64,000 bases of DNA from Yersinia entomophaga (GTDB lineage: Bacteria; Pseudomonadota; Gammaproteobacteria; Enterobacterales; Enterobacteriaceae), in NCBI RefSeq assembly GCF_001656035.1, contig NZ_CP010029.1:2589310-2653309 (forward strand). Reading direction: 5' to 3'. This document shows positions 9,781 through 19,832 of the stretch, one piece after another (position 1 is the stretch's first letter; the number at the start of each line of letters is the position of its first letter). The translations under genes and the position numbers were made by a program. The notes below the pieces were generated by a model, which did no database searches, was not told the DNA's origin, and saw only the letters and a program-made list of their open reading frames with translations.

Positions 9781-10623
9781 ATGTTAAGTTATCGCCACAG
9801 TTTTCACGCAGGCAACCATGCCGACGTACTCAAACATACTGTTCAAAGCCTGATTATTGAGTCTTTGAAAGAAAAAGAAAAACCTTTCCTTTATCTAGAT
9901 ACCCACGCTGGCGCAGGCCGCTATCAGCTAAGCGGCGAGCACGCCGAACGCACTGGGGAATATCTGGAAGGTATCGCCAAGATTTGGCAACGAGATGATT
10001 TACCGGCTGATTTAGCTCCGTATATGAGCGCCATTAATGCGTTGAATCACAACGGGCAGCTACGTTATTACCCTGGTTCGCCGCTGATCGCCCGTCATTT
10101 GCTACGTGAATATGACAAAATCAGCCTAACCGAGCTGCATCCCAGCGATTACCCGATGCTGCGTAAAGAATTTGCCAAAGACGAACGCTCCAAAGTGCAA
10201 CGCGCCGACGGTTACCAGCAACTGAAAGCTCAGTTACCACCGCAGTCTCGCCGCGGTTTTGTGCTAATGGATCCGCCTTATGAAATGAAAACCGATTATC
10301 AGGACGTGGTAAAAGGGATTCAGGAAGGTTATAAGCGCTTTGCGACCGGTACTTACGCTTTATGGTATCCAGTGGTATTACGCCAGCAAATCAAACGATT
10401 ACTGCGTGAACTAGAAGCCACGGGCATCCGCCGGATTCTGCAAATCGAACTGGCGGTACGTCCGGATAGCGATCAACACGGTATGACTGCCTCTGGCATG
10501 ATCGTAATTAACCCGCCGTGGAAGTTGGAAAAACAAATGACCGATCTGCTACCTTGGCTGCATAAAGCGCTAGTACCCTCTGGTCACGGCCACACCTTGG
10601 TAAAATGGGTCGTGCCGGAATAA
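9781..10623 (+). CDS. rlmJ: 23S rRNA (adenine2030-N6)-methyltransferase
   Basis: A SAM-dependent enzyme for m6A2030 of 23S rRNA (formerly YhiR), 280 residues. I take the ATG at 9781 because GCAGGAG lies just upstream and the protein then begins MLSYRHSFHAGNHADVLKH as in E. coli. A longer frame from 9751 adds ten unrelated residues. The SAM motif LDTHAGAGRY (residues 41-50) and the catalytic MDPPYEMK (about residue 164) are present. It is divergent from prlC with a 175-bp promoter region between them. Confidence 0.95.
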   Translation: MLSYRHSFHAGNHADVLKHTVQSLIIESLKEKEKPFLYLDTHAGAGRYQLSGEHAERTGEYLEGIAKIWQRDDLPADLAPYMSAINALNHNGQLRYYPGSPLIARHLLREYDKISLTELHPSDYPMLRKEFAKDERSKVQRADGYQQLKAQLPPQSRRGFVLMDPPYEMKTDYQDVVKGIQEGYKRFATGTYALWYPVVLRQQIKRLLRELEATGIRRILQIELAVRPDSDQHGMTASGMIVINPPWKLEKQMTDLLPWLHKALVPSGHGHTLVKWVVPE

Positions 10624-10826
10624 TCGCCGCGCCTTTCGCTCCTGGCCGGGCTGCAATCCATGCTGTCCGGCTCATTCAATATTACCCAATTTTTATCACC
10701 GTTTAGCGCAAAAGCTTTCTCGTCTTCCAACACCTATCACAGCCATCGATGCAATCTTTGCGACAAAGTGGGATCTGGCGTTAAACTCTTTGCTTCTATA
10801 AAACTACACTCATGGAAATGATCCTG

Positions 10827-12179
10827 ATGACCAAACATTACGATTATCTGGCAATTGGCGGCGGCAGTGGCGGGATCGCATCGATCAACCGGGCAGCCAT
10901 GTACGGTAAAAAATGTGCGCTGATCGAAGCTAAACAGCTCGGCGGCACCTGCGTCAACGTCGGCTGTGTGCCGAAGAAAGTGATGTGGCACGCGGCACAA
11001 ATCGCTGAAGCGATTCGCATGTACGGTCCGGACTACGGTTTTGATACCACGGTGAACCACTTCGACTGGAAAACCCTGATCGCCAACCGTACCGCCTACA
11101 TTGATCGTATTCATCAGTCCTACGAGCGTGGTTTAGGCAATAACAAAGTTGATGTGATTCAGGGCTTCGCTCGCTTTGTCGATGCTCATACCGTTGAAGT
11201 CAACGGCGAGAAAATCACTGCGGATCACATCCTGATCGCCACCGGCGGCCGCCCTAGCCATCCAAATATTCCCGGCGCGGAATACGGTATTGATTCCGAC
11301 GGTTTCTTTGAGCTAGATGAAATGCCAAAACGCGTTGCCGTCATTGGCGCGGGTTATATCGCCGTCGAAATCGCTGGCGTACTGAACGGTTTAGGCACCG
11401 AAACTCACCTGTTTGTACGTAAACACGCGCCGCTGCGCAGTTTTGATCCGCTGATCGTAGAAACCCTAGTGGAAGTCATGAACACCGAAGGGCCAAAACT
11501 GCATACCGAATCCGTGCCAAAAGCCGTGATTAAAAATGCTGACGGCAGTCTGACGCTGCAACTGGAAAACGGCACAGAAGTGACCGTTGATCATCTGATC
11601 TGGGCGATTGGCCGCGAACCTGCGACCGACAACCTGAATCTGGCCGCCTGCGGTGTGAAAACCAATGAAAAAGGCTATATCGTCGTCGATAAATTCCAAA
11701 ATACCAATGTAAAAGGTATTTATGCCGTTGGTGACAACACGGGTGCAGTGGAGCTGACTCCGGTTGCCGTGGCTGCAGGTCGCCGCCTGTCCGAGCGCCT
11801 GTTTAACAACAAGCCAGACGAGCATCTTGATTACAGCAATATTCCAACCGTGGTATTCAGCCACCCACCCATTGGCACTATTGGTTTAACCGAGCCGCAG
11901 GCGCGTGAGCAGTTTGGCGACGATCAGGTAAAAGTCTATAAATCCTCCTTTACTGCGATGTACAGCGCCGTCACTCAACATCGCCAGCCGTGCCGTATGA
12001 AGCTGGTATGCGTGGGCGCAGAAGAGAAAATCGTCGGTATCCACGGAATCGGCTTTGGTATGGATGAAATTCTGCAAGGTTTCGCCGTAGCAGTAAAAAT
12101 GGGCGCAACCAAGAAAGACTTCGACAATACCGTAGCTATCCACCCGACCGCCGCGGAAGAATTTGTCACTATGAGATAA
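10827..12179 (+). CDS. gor: Glutathione reductase
   Basis: This cytoplasmic flavoenzyme regenerates reduced glutathione with NADPH. It is 450 residues from the ATG at 10827 ([16 protein letters not shown]), matching E. coli Gor exactly in length. An in-frame ATG at 10812 is ignored because a GGA element spaced 10 bases suits 10827. Visible features: the FAD motif GGGSGG (residues 10-15), the redox-active disulfide [13 protein letters not shown] (about residues 39-51), the NADPH motif GAGYIA (about 175), the second FAD site [10 protein letters not shown] and the C-terminal HPTAAEE with the active-site histidine. A strong terminator follows. Confidence 0.97.
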   Translation: MTKHYDYLAIGGGSGGIASINRAAMYGKKCALIEAKQLGGTCVNVGCVPKKVMWHAAQIAEAIRMYGPDYGFDTTVNHFDWKTLIANRTAYIDRIHQSYERGLGNNKVDVIQGFARFVDAHTVEVNGEKITADHILIATGGRPSHPNIPGAEYGIDSDGFFELDEMPKRVAVIGAGYIAVEIAGVLNGLGTETHLFVRKHAPLRSFDPLIVETLVEVMNTEGPKLHTESVPKAVIKNADGSLTLQLENGTEVTVDHLIWAIGREPATDNLNLAACGVKTNEKGYIVVDKFQNTNVKGIYAVGDNTGAVELTPVAVAAGRRLSERLFNNKPDEHLDYSNIPTVVFSHPPIGTIGLTEPQAREQFGDDQVKVYKSSFTAMYSAVTQHRQPCRMKLVCVGAEEKIVGIHGIGFGMDEILQGFAVAVKMGATKKDFDNTVAIHPTAAEEFVTMR

Positions 12180-12220
12180 TCATTTAGAGATGAGTTTCTC
12201 TATTTGAGTCATGGAACGTG

Positions 12221-12244
12221 AAGCCGAAATGCAAATTTCGGCTT
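12221..12244 (+). terminator. gor terminator
   Basis: A perfect 10-bp stem AAGCCGAAAT / ATTTCGGCTT closes a 4-base loop and continues into a T run, 41 bases after the gor stop. Confidence 0.9.
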
Positions 12245-12846
12245 TTTATTGCTTGGAATTCAGCTTCGCTACACCCCCTCTCCTTTCTTACAGCTATATC
12301 ACCACCGTCTACATCAGCGCGATTAAATAGAAATGACGATAAAAAGAGGCGTTGAGTCACTTACCGAGTCTGAACATCATTGCATCTTACAACATAGAAA
12401 CTTGATGAATACATAAAGACAGTGTATGAAAATTGACATATAGAAATTATCAATACTTACTGAGGTAACGATCAAATTGCATTTATTCTTACTTGTTCGA
12501 ATTACCCAGCTCTAAGACATTAATCAGGTCGAAAAAATAAATTAAATACCCTTTAAAATCAAAATATTAAAAAGAAAACCTCCGGCGGGAAATAAATTTA
12601 AATAAACTATCACTTATATAAAATAATATGAAAATAAAAAGAATAATTAAGTCAATGATGATTCACAAAATTAATTTATTGATGCGATACTTTGTTTCTA
12701 AATTTATCCCAAGCGAATCAGATAACTTTATTTTCTTTTTATTACTCACGATCAATGAGAATAAATAGCTCATGAAAATATATTCGCCGTTCGCAGCGGT
12801 TAATTTAGAACCTAAAAATTCATTTAAAATATAAAAAGGAACATCT
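12245..12846. promoter_or_regulatory. AT-rich region upstream of the chitinase gene
   Basis: About 600 bases rich in A and T, especially 12400-12830, clearly different from the flanking genes. No credible gene is present. A 78-codon minus frame (12663-12899) runs into the chitinase start and is a chance frame. The stretch should hold the chitinase promoter. Such AT-rich leaders are usual for H-NS-silenced, horizontally acquired genes, which is inference here. A ribosome-binding site (AAAAAGGA, about 12833-12840) precedes the ATG at 12847. Confidence 0.5.
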
Positions 12847-13902
12847 ATGAAACCTATCAATTGTAAAAATAGTCTGATTACGATTCTGACTCTATGCACC
12901 CTGTTTGGTTTTTCTCATTCCTCCGCGTTTGCCGCCTCGGTTAATGATGACGCGTCGGTTATGCCAAGCCTGGTAAATAAAAAGATTATGGCGGGTTTCT
13001 GGCATAACTGGGACAGCCAAGAAAGCCGTGGCTATCAAGGTGGTTATCCGAAGAATCTAAAAATAAACGAAACACCCGCGGCCTTTAACGTTGTCATTGC
13101 CTCCTTTATGAAAGGCAGCGGTATTCCAACCTTTAAGCCGTACAACGCAACGGACGCAGAGTTTCGCGCACAAATCGGTGAGTTAAATAAACAAGGCCGC
13201 GCTGTGCTCATTTCATTGGGCGGCGCTGACGCACACGTGGCATTGAATAACGGTCAGGAACAGGCTTTCGCAGACGAGATTATTCGTTTGGTTGAAACCT
13301 ATGGTTTTGACGGGCTGGATATCGATCTGGAACAAACGGCTATTAATGCAGCTAATAACACCACCGTTATTCCCGCCGCGTTGAAAATTGTTCGGGCGCA
13401 TTACGAACAACAAGGTAAACACTTTATCATCAGTATGGCACCAGAATTCCCATATCTGACAACCGGCAGACCTTACACTACCTATATCAACGCCTTGGAC
13501 GGTGTGTATGACTTTATTGCCCCTCAGCTCTACAATCAAGGCGGTGACGGCGTATGGGTCGAAGAAGTAAACCTGTGGCTGGCGCAAAACAATGACGCCA
13601 AAAAATATGAATTCCTGTATTACATGGCCGATTCTATTGTTAATGGCAAACGCGGCTTCATTAAAATCCCAGCCAATAAATTAGTATTGGGTTTACCAAG
13701 TAACGTTGACGCTGCGGCATCAGGTACGGTAAAAAATCCGCAGGACGTTTATCGTGCCTTTGCTGATTTAGAGAAAGCGGGAACGCCAATCAAAGGCCTG
13801 ATGACCTGGTCGGTCAACTGGGATCAGGGTAAAGATAAAGCGGGGAATGCTTATAATCAGGCATTCGCCAAGGCTTATACCGACTTGATTCACGGTAAAT
13901 AA
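12847..13902 (+). CDS. Secreted GH18 chitinase, single catalytic domain
   Basis: A 351-residue glycoside hydrolase family 18 enzyme. A Sec signal peptide covers residues 1-29/30 (hydrophobic ITILTLCTLFGF, cleavage after AFA). The SLGG strand (residues 123-126) and the catalytic DGLDIDLE motif (D155, D158, D160, E162 as proton donor) are intact. So are the later MAPEF and APQLYNQ substrate-assisted positions and a terminal MTWSVNWD strand with tryptophan. No carbohydrate-binding or fibronectin domain is attached, unlike large Serratia chitinases, so it should act on soluble or short chitin chains. Its substrate range cannot be read from sequence. It is flanked by an AT-rich leader and its own terminator, which suggests an independently acquired unit. 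Confidence 0.93.
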   Translation: MKPINCKNSLITILTLCTLFGFSHSSAFAASVNDDASVMPSLVNKKIMAGFWHNWDSQESRGYQGGYPKNLKINETPAAFNVVIASFMKGSGIPTFKPYNATDAEFRAQIGELNKQGRAVLISLGGADAHVALNNGQEQAFADEIIRLVETYGFDGLDIDLEQTAINAANNTTVIPAALKIVRAHYEQQGKHFIISMAPEFPYLTTGRPYTTYINALDGVYDFIAPQLYNQGGDGVWVEEVNLWLAQNNDAKKYEFLYYMADSIVNGKRGFIKIPANKLVLGLPSNVDAAASGTVKNPQDVYRAFADLEKAGTPIKGLMTWSVNWDQGKDKAGNAYNQAFAKAYTDLIHGK

Positions 13903-13962
13903 TATTAACCGCTCATAAAGTTGTTCCGTAAGGCAGTTTTATTAGCCTGGGGTACAAATCTA

Positions 13963-13986
13963 CAGCCGGAGCTCTTGTTCCGGCTG
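13963..13986 (+). terminator. Chitinase gene terminator
   Basis: A stem CAGCCGGA / TCCGGCTG with an 8-base loop is followed by CTTTATAT, 60 bases after the chitinase stop. Confidence 0.65.
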
Positions 13987-14031
13987 CTTTATATCAATAC
14001 TCTTCAATTTGCCTGAATGCGAAAATAAATA

Positions 14032-15222
14032 TCAGCCAATTAATCGATTGAAGCCGGCTTCCAAATCAGCAATTAAATCATCGACATTTTCCAGTCCAAT
14101 ATGAACACGTACCAAAGTACCCTCAAAACCTACGCCGCCTACCGGACGAATTTCGTCCAGTTCTTCCGGCTGATTAGCCAGAATCAGAGACTCAAATCCA
14201 CCCCATGAATACGCCATGCTGAAGTGCTCAAAATTATCCAGATAATGAGCCACTTGCTCATCACTGAGACGAGATTTCAACACAAAGGAGAACAATCCGC
14301 AGCTCCCAGTGAAATCACGTAAATAAAACTCATGGCCGGGGCAGGATGGCAGTGCTGGATGGTTAACCTGCGCCACTTCCGGACGAGCGGCCAGCCATTT
14401 GGCGATCTGGATACTGCTGGTTTCATGCTGCTTTAGCCGTACGCCTAAGGTGCGCAGACCGCGGCTAGCAACGTAAGCGGTGTCTGCATCGACCATTTGC
14501 CCCAGCAAATACGAATGTTCCCGCAATTGATCCCAACAGCGCGCATTAGATACCGCCGTGCCCAACATAGCGTCTGAGTGACCGACGATATATTTGGTTC
14601 CGGCCTGAATAGAAATATCGATGCCAAACTCCAGTGCGTTAAATAGCACTCCGGCAGCCCAGGTATTATCGATCATAATCACGATATTGGGATTAACTGC
14701 CCGAATAGCCTGCACCATGCCGGGAACATCCTGAACTTCCATTGTGATGGAGCTGGGAGATTCTAAAAATACCACTTTGGTATTTGGCTGAATAAGCTCG
14801 GCAATTCCAGCGCCGATCAGTGGAGAATAATAAGTGGTGGTGACACCCAGTTTGGACAGCACTTTATTGCAAAAATCCTGCGTTGGCTCATAAGCAGCAC
14901 CGGTCATTAATATATGATCGCCGGTGGCCACAAAAGACAGAATGGCATTGGTCACCGCTGCGGCGCCGCAAGGATAAAGCGCACAACCTGCGCCGCCTTC
15001 CAATTCCACCATCGCTTCTTGGAAGGAAAAATGGGTCAGCGTACCGCGACGACCATAAAACAATTCGCCTTTTGCCCGGTTTGCTGTGGCAAATTTTTTC
15101 GCCTTTACGGAATCAAATACCAGGGAAGAGGCTCGTTGAATAATGGTGTTTACCGATCCTTGGGTAAATTTTTTCGCCCGACCGGCAGTCACTAACGCTG
15201 TTTCTAATTTTTTAGATTTCAT
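14032..15222 (-). CDS. metC: Cystathionine beta-lyase (MetC type)
   Basis: A PLP enzyme that splits cystathionine to homocysteine, pyruvate and ammonia, and also acts on cystine and cysteine. The protein is 396 residues from the ATG at 15222, which has AAGGAAAA upstream and gives [15 protein letters not shown], aligning with E. coli MetC. A longer frame from 15279 is not supported. The PLP lysine is K210 in [14 protein letters not shown], the same number as in E. coli. YGRRGT (residues 56-61) binds the phosphate of the neighbouring subunit. It lies 81 bases downstream of a DAACS transporter on the same strand. Whether this is the only metC copy of the genome cannot be told from the window. 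Confidence 0.9.
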   Translation of the reverse strand: MKSKKLETALVTAGRAKKFTQGSVNTIIQRASSLVFDSVKAKKFATANRAKGELFYGRRGTLTHFSFQEAMVELEGGAGCALYPCGAAAVTNAILSFVATGDHILMTGAAYEPTQDFCNKVLSKLGVTTTYYSPLIGAGIAELIQPNTKVVFLESPSSITMEVQDVPGMVQAIRAVNPNIVIMIDNTWAAGVLFNALEFGIDISIQAGTKYIVGHSDAMLGTAVSNARCWDQLREHSYLLGQMVDADTAYVASRGLRTLGVRLKQHETSSIQIAKWLAARPEVAQVNHPALPSCPGHEFYLRDFTGSCGLFSFVLKSRLSDEQVAHYLDNFEHFSMAYSWGGFESLILANQPEELDEIRPVGGVGFEGTLVRVHIGLENVDDLIADLEAGFNRLIG

Positions 15223-15303
15223 TATTTTTTCCTTTTCTGGTGCTGGCATACTCAAATATTCACAGCGACTTACGGACAATCCGCCACGCTGTGTCGTTAT
15301 GTA

Positions 15304-16545
15304 TTAACAAGTAGGTTCATTCACCGCAGGAAGCTCAGCCTGCCGCTTGGAGGATTTTTTACCGGTATATCTTTCGATAATTTGGGCTGCATTAAGGTCA
15401 TGAATGACGTTAATTAGCGTTGCAGGTGCATCGGTAATGGTGCCAATAACAACCAGCATTGGAATAGTTTCAACCGGTAGCCCCAGCGTGGTGACAATAA
15501 ATATTTCACCGAGGAAAGCGCCACCGGGAACGCCGCCGACAATAATGGCGGAGAGCACCGAAATCAGCATGGTCAGGAAGAAAGTCTCGGTGGTGAAATC
15601 CAATCCCAGTACCGAGAAGATAAAGACGATTTTCAGCGCGGCAATCATTGCCACGCCGCCTTTATTTAAATTAACCAACAGCGGCAGAGAAATATCTACG
15701 ATTTCAGGGTTAATGCCCATCGCTTTGGCCGCTCGAATAGTCACTGGCAGCGATCCCAATGAAGAGCAGGTGCCTAAGGCGGTGGCTGAAGGTTCAATAG
15801 CGTGTTGCCAGAAAGCCCTTACCGCTTTCATGCCGCCGCCAATCCAGGAATAAAAGATAGAGCCGAAAACGTAATACAGCAGCGAGGCGATAAAGAATAA
15901 GCCGATGGCTCTGGCGAAAGTCATCAGTAATTGTGGATCCTGACTGGCCATCGTCGCGGCGAAATAACTGCCCAAACCAACGGGTGCCGCTTTCATGATG
16001 ATTGAGACAATCTTCATAATCACGGTATTTAAGCCCAACAAAGACAGGGCAATTTGTTTACCTTGCTCGCCCGATTGCCCAATCGCAATACCGGCGATAA
16101 CCGACATAATAATCAGCGCCAGAATATTGGATTTAGACAATAAACCAACAAAATCATTAGTGGTGACCATATTCACAAAGTTCATTTCGCCGCTGCCGGC
16201 CTTGAACTCTTGGGTTAATTCAATAGTGACGCCCTGAGCCGGATCAAATAAGGTCGCTAGCCCAACGATTCCTGCCGCCGGAATGAGCGCCATAATGATA
16301 GAGACTGCAAAAATCAGCCCCATTATGCGCCCCAGTTTTTTCAAATCCGTCATACCGGCAATGGACGACATAACGCTTACGCTCACCAATGGAACGATAA
16401 TCATAAACAGCAAATTCAGGAAAATTTTACCGATAGGCTGTAATTTGAGAGCCAGAGAAGGGGCATAAATACCTATAACCCCACCGAGAATCAGTGCAAA
16501 TAAAAGAATAATAGAGGACTTGTAGGGTTCCAAACGTTTCCACAT
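15304..16545 (-). CDS. Dicarboxylate/amino acid:cation symporter (DAACS family)
   Basis: An inner-membrane secondary transporter of 413 residues with about eight hydrophobic spans and re-entrant loops. Family motifs are visible: the first hairpin-loop serine-rich segment GTCSSLGSLPVTIRAA (about residues 257-272), NKGGVAMIAAL in the position of the NMDGT cation-site motif, and VVGGVPGGAFLGE-like glycine-rich loop 2. The NMDGT box is altered, so the substrate differs from that of DctA/GltP proteins. Placement just upstream of metC suggests a sulfur amino acid such as cystathionine or cystine, which is inference only. AAGGAAAA precedes the ATG. Confidence 0.85.
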   Translation of the reverse strand: MWKRLEPYKSSIILLFALILGGVIGIYAPSLALKLQPIGKIFLNLLFMIIVPLVSVSVMSSIAGMTDLKKLGRIMGLIFAVSIIMALIPAAGIVGLATLFDPAQGVTIELTQEFKAGSGEMNFVNMVTTNDFVGLLSKSNILALIIMSVIAGIAIGQSGEQGKQIALSLLGLNTVIMKIVSIIMKAAPVGLGSYFAATMASQDPQLLMTFARAIGLFFIASLLYYVFGSIFYSWIGGGMKAVRAFWQHAIEPSATALGTCSSLGSLPVTIRAAKAMGINPEIVDISLPLLVNLNKGGVAMIAALKIVFIFSVLGLDFTTETFFLTMLISVLSAIIVGGVPGGAFLGEIFIVTTLGLPVETIPMLVVIGTITDAPATLINVIHDLNAAQIIERYTGKKSSKRQAELPAVNEPTC

Positions 16546-16699
16546 AGGATTTTCCTTGGTGTATTATTTAAATTTCATGTGACTTCAGTCACCTTTTATT
16601 TTTCTTTCGGCAAGCAAATATCTTATCTGTGATTAAGCTCACCTTTTTATTTCTTATTCTTAATATGAATAACATATCGCTATTGGTAATAAATGATTA

Positions 16700-16718
16700 C
16701 ATTTGTAGTCTACAAATG
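16700..16718. promoter_or_regulatory. 19-bp perfect palindrome, probable LysR operator
   Basis: CATTTGTAG-T-CTACAAATG is perfectly symmetrical around one base. It lies between the divergent transporter gene and the LysR gene, 155 bases before the transporter ATG and 52 before the preferred LysR start. It fits the T-N11-A style of LysR-family sites and is the natural candidate for autoregulation and control of the transporter-metC unit. Confidence 0.7.
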
Positions 16719-16770
16719 AAATACGACATTGATGCCATTTACTAAAATCACTAATGAGCTGAAGGAAAGA

Positions 16771-17703
16771 ATGAGTAATATCGCATCGCTAAAACAGCTG
16801 GAAATACTGGTCAAGATCGTTGAGTGTGGTGGGCTGTCTGAAGCCGCAGCTCAGCTGAACATCTCGCCTTCTGCGGTCAGCAAGAGTCTGTCTCATCTGG
16901 AATCACAGCTGGGCACTATGCTGCTAAAAAGAACGACGCGTAGCCTGACGTTAACCGACGCGGGGAAATATCTTTATCATCGGGCAACTAAATTATTATT
17001 AGATTTTGACGAATCTCTTAATACTACCGCTGGATTTTATAACCACCCGCAGGGTGAATTACGCCTCACCTGTTCAATTGCCTTTGGTTATTCTCACCTC
17101 ATCACTTTGGTTAATAAATATCGAGAGCGTTACCCCGATGTTGAGTTATATATAGATCTAAACGATAACTTTGTTAATTTAAATGAGAGTAACTTTGATA
17201 TCGCTATTCGCGTTGCATCAACTCCGCCAGATAATTATTCGTTAAGAAAACTGTCGACTATCCACTGGGCTTATTGCGCTAGCCCCACTTATCTGGAAAA
17301 AATGGGGACACCAACTTCCGTCCAACAATTATCAGACCATCAGTGTTTGTTATATCCCGGTTTGACACCGGTATTAAAAGATACCGACGAAAGCGGCAGC
17401 GCTCATTTACTTAAGTTACGCTCACCGATTCAGGCAAATAGCAGCCTGGTATTGCTGAAAGCGGTGCTGGAACATCAGGGTGTTGCCTATTTGCCGACTT
17501 ATTTACTCGGCGATGCTATTCAACGAGGTGAAATTACTCCTCTGGCGCTTGATGGGGAAATAACCCACGCGACTCATGGCCTGTATGCCTTGTATTTCCC
17601 CAGCCGTTATAGCAATCCCAAGGTTCGTTCTTTTATTGATTATCTGGTGGAAACTTTGCAGCCCGTACCGGTATGGGATAATTGGATCACCCGAAGGCCC
17701 TGA
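16771..17703 (+). CDS. LysR-family transcriptional regulator
   Basis: A 310-residue DNA-binding regulator. An N-terminal winged helix-turn-helix (about residues 4-63, with GGLSEAAAQLNISPSAVSKSLSHLE) is followed by a LysR substrate-binding domain. The ATG at 16771 has GAAGGAAAG just upstream and gives a protein starting MSNIASLKQLEILVKIV. An ATG at 16732 would add 13 residues before the domain. It is divergent from the DAACS transporter-metC pair and presumably controls it. The effector is unknown; a sulfur amino acid would suit the neighbours. Confidence 0.9.
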   Translation: MSNIASLKQLEILVKIVECGGLSEAAAQLNISPSAVSKSLSHLESQLGTMLLKRTTRSLTLTDAGKYLYHRATKLLLDFDESLNTTAGFYNHPQGELRLTCSIAFGYSHLITLVNKYRERYPDVELYIDLNDNFVNLNESNFDIAIRVASTPPDNYSLRKLSTIHWAYCASPTYLEKMGTPTSVQQLSDHQCLLYPGLTPVLKDTDESGSAHLLKLRSPIQANSSLVLLKAVLEHQGVAYLPTYLLGDAIQRGEITPLALDGEITHATHGLYALYFPSRYSNPKVRSFIDYLVETLQPVPVWDNWITRRP

Positions 17704-17912
17704 CGTTAATGACGAATTAAATGAGGCAATCAGGATGAATTGGGCTGGCTGCAATCCCTTTTGTCGTTCTCTTTATCGGCCTAGCCTCTGCCTTAGCCGC
17801 CGTTTGTGATAAGCCATGACTCTGCTATCATCAACAGAGTTAGCCGTCTTTGTAGGATATTCTGTAGGATAATCATCTGCATAAGGCATGAATTTAGGCC
17901 ATGAGGAATATT

Positions 17913-18929
17913 ATGCCGAACTCATTCAAGGATAATCAGACTTCATCCAGCGCAGATACTGATTCGCAGCAGAGCAAAACAGCGCCGTTAAGTGCAGGAA
18001 TTGAAAACGGAAAAAAAGCTATTTCCGTATTAACCCGTCTTGGCAATCGGATTAAAACCTATCCCAGTGTTGCGCATATTATTCGCGCTACCGATCGCTT
18101 TAACGATCGATTAGGCAGCCAGTTTGGCGCTGCAATCACTTATTTTTCCTTTTTATCGCTCATTCCCATTTTGATGGTTTCTTTCGCCACCGTGGGTTTT
18201 GTATTGGCATCTAATCCAGATTTGCTGGCCGAGTTGATCAATAAGATCGTGAATAGCATCAGCGATCCCAGCCTGGCTGCTACCTTGAAAAATACGGTAA
18301 ATACCGCTATTCAGCAGCGTACTACCGTTGGATTAACCGGTTTAGCCATTGCGCTTTATTCCGGTATCAGTTGGATGGGAAATTTACGAGAAGCAATTCG
18401 CGCTCAGTCCAGAGACGTTTGGGAGCGTAATCCGCAGGATCTGGAAAAATTTTATGTGCGCTACACCCGTGATTTTATTTCGCTTACCGGTTTGGTGCTG
18501 GCGCTGATTATTACTCTCTCTCTTACATCAATTGCCGGTTCTGCGCAGTCTGTGATTGTGAATGCGTTAGGGCTGGGTGATATTGAATGGCTACGACCGG
18601 CCATGACGCTAATTGCGCTGTCTATTTCCATCGCCGCGAACTATTTATTGTTCTTATGGATATTCTGGATTTTGCCGCGTCATAAACCAAAAAAGAAGGC
18701 CTTGCTGCGGGGAACTCTTATTGCCGCTATCGGCTTCGAAATCATTAAATTCATTATGACCATGATGCTTCCGCGTCTTGCCAGCTCGCCTTCGGGCGCG
18801 GCTTTCGGTTCGGTCATCGGGCTAATGGCTTTCTTCTATTTCTTCGCGCGTTTAACCTTATTTTGCGCCGCCTGGATCGCCACGGCGAAATATAAGGATG
18901 ACGAAACCTTGCCTGAACGCCATGCCTAA
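17913..18929 (+). CDS. yhjD: Inner membrane protein YhjD (YihY/BrkB family)
   Basis: A polytopic inner-membrane protein of 338 residues with about six membrane spans between residues 80 and 325. It is preceded by a 60-residue polar N-terminal tail. The family block RFNDRLGSQFGAAITYFSFLSLIPI is present. E. coli YhjD has been linked genetically to export of lipid IVA precursors, but no activity is established. The ATG at 17913 is preferred because ATGAGGA supplies a ribosome-binding site at a normal distance. The ATG at 17901 would add four residues. Confidence 0.9.
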   Translation: MPNSFKDNQTSSSADTDSQQSKTAPLSAGIENGKKAISVLTRLGNRIKTYPSVAHIIRATDRFNDRLGSQFGAAITYFSFLSLIPILMVSFATVGFVLASNPDLLAELINKIVNSISDPSLAATLKNTVNTAIQQRTTVGLTGLAIALYSGISWMGNLREAIRAQSRDVWERNPQDLEKFYVRYTRDFISLTGLVLALIITLSLTSIAGSAQSVIVNALGLGDIEWLRPAMTLIALSISIAANYLLFLWIFWILPRHKPKKKALLRGTLIAAIGFEIIKFIMTMMLPRLASSPSGAAFGSVIGLMAFFYFFARLTLFCAAWIATAKYKDDETLPERHA

Positions 18930-19055
18930 GCGGCTGTCAGATGCCCGCCGTCAACGTGCGAGAGGTTTTTCTCCTATCGGCGATGAAGCCTTTGCCGCGC
19001 GTTGGAATTTAACCCTATACTGCTGGCTACTTAATCGATCATGGAGGGTCAGTTA

Positions 19056-19829
19056 ATGCCACTTTTATCTTATCGTCGATGGATTGCTTTGGGCGTATTG
19101 GTACTGATCGCCGCCATTGCGGTGTATGCGCTGCAACCCAAAATCGGGAATCCAGATGCTCTGTGGCAAATTGTTAGCCAACAGTGCGTTCCCCATCAGC
19201 GCCAGCTGAATTCCCCTCAACCTTGCGCCGAAGTGAATACTCAGGCCGGTTTTGCGGTGTACAAAGACCGTAACGGACCGCTGCAATACTTGTTAATACC
19301 AACTGAAAAAATTACCGGTATCGAAAGCCCCGAGTTGTTATCCGCAGCAACGCCTAACTATTTTGCTCTGGCATGGCAAGCCAGGGATTACATGGCGCTA
19401 AAATACGGTCATCCTATTGATAATCAAAATATCTCTCTGGCGGTGAATTCAGAATTGGGCCGCAGTCAAAATCAGCTGCATATTCATATTTCCTGCCTAT
19501 CACCGAAAGTGAAAAAAGCGCTGGCAGATCAAAGCGATTCGTTCCGCCCAAGCTGGCAGCCATTGCCGAAAGGATTGCTCGGTCATGATTATCTGGCAAG
19601 GCAAATCACCCCCAGTGAACTCCAGGAACAAGGCGCGTTCCGCCTGCTAGCCAGCGGCGTACAGGGCGCTGCGGAAAATATGGGCAAATACGGCTTAGCC
19701 ATGACCTCTCTGCCCAACGGCGATTTCTTACTATTAACCACGAAACGCGATTTGACCGGCCTGAATCTTGCCTCGGTCGAGAGTATCCAGGACCACAGTT
19801 GCAGCGTGCTGCCCGTGCCTCCTCACTAA
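19056..19829 (+). CDS. cdh: CDP-diacylglycerol pyrophosphatase
   Basis: A membrane-anchored enzyme that hydrolyses CDP-diacylglycerol to phosphatidic acid and CMP. It has 257 residues, with an N-terminal anchor (about residues 9-28) and a HIT-like catalytic motif NQLHIHISC near residue 142. The ending IQDHSC also agrees with the E. coli enzyme. I take the ATG at 19056, which has GGAGGG eight bases upstream; the ATG at 19041 would overlap that site. In E. coli cdh lies elsewhere, so its place after yhjD is lineage specific. Its stop is only three bases from the convergent stop of yhjG. Confidence 0.93.
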   Translation: MPLLSYRRWIALGVLVLIAAIAVYALQPKIGNPDALWQIVSQQCVPHQRQLNSPQPCAEVNTQAGFAVYKDRNGPLQYLLIPTEKITGIESPELLSAATPNYFALAWQARDYMALKYGHPIDNQNISLAVNSELGRSQNQLHIHISCLSPKVKKALADQSDSFRPSWQPLPKGLLGHDYLARQITPSELQEQGAFRLLASGVQGAAENMGKYGLAMTSLPNGDFLLLTTKRDLTGLNLASVESIQDHSCSVLPVPPH

Positions 19830-19832
19830 AAC

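Noticed and set aside
10624..10826. OxyR site upstream of gor
   Set aside because: I looked for the four-element ATAG spacing expected of OxyR and found only one partial match.
12663..12899. Minus-strand 78-codon frame upstream of and into the chitinase start
   Set aside because: Composition is that of AT-rich non-coding DNA (runs of I, L, K and N), it overlaps the ribosome-binding site and start of chitinase, and it has no good start signal.
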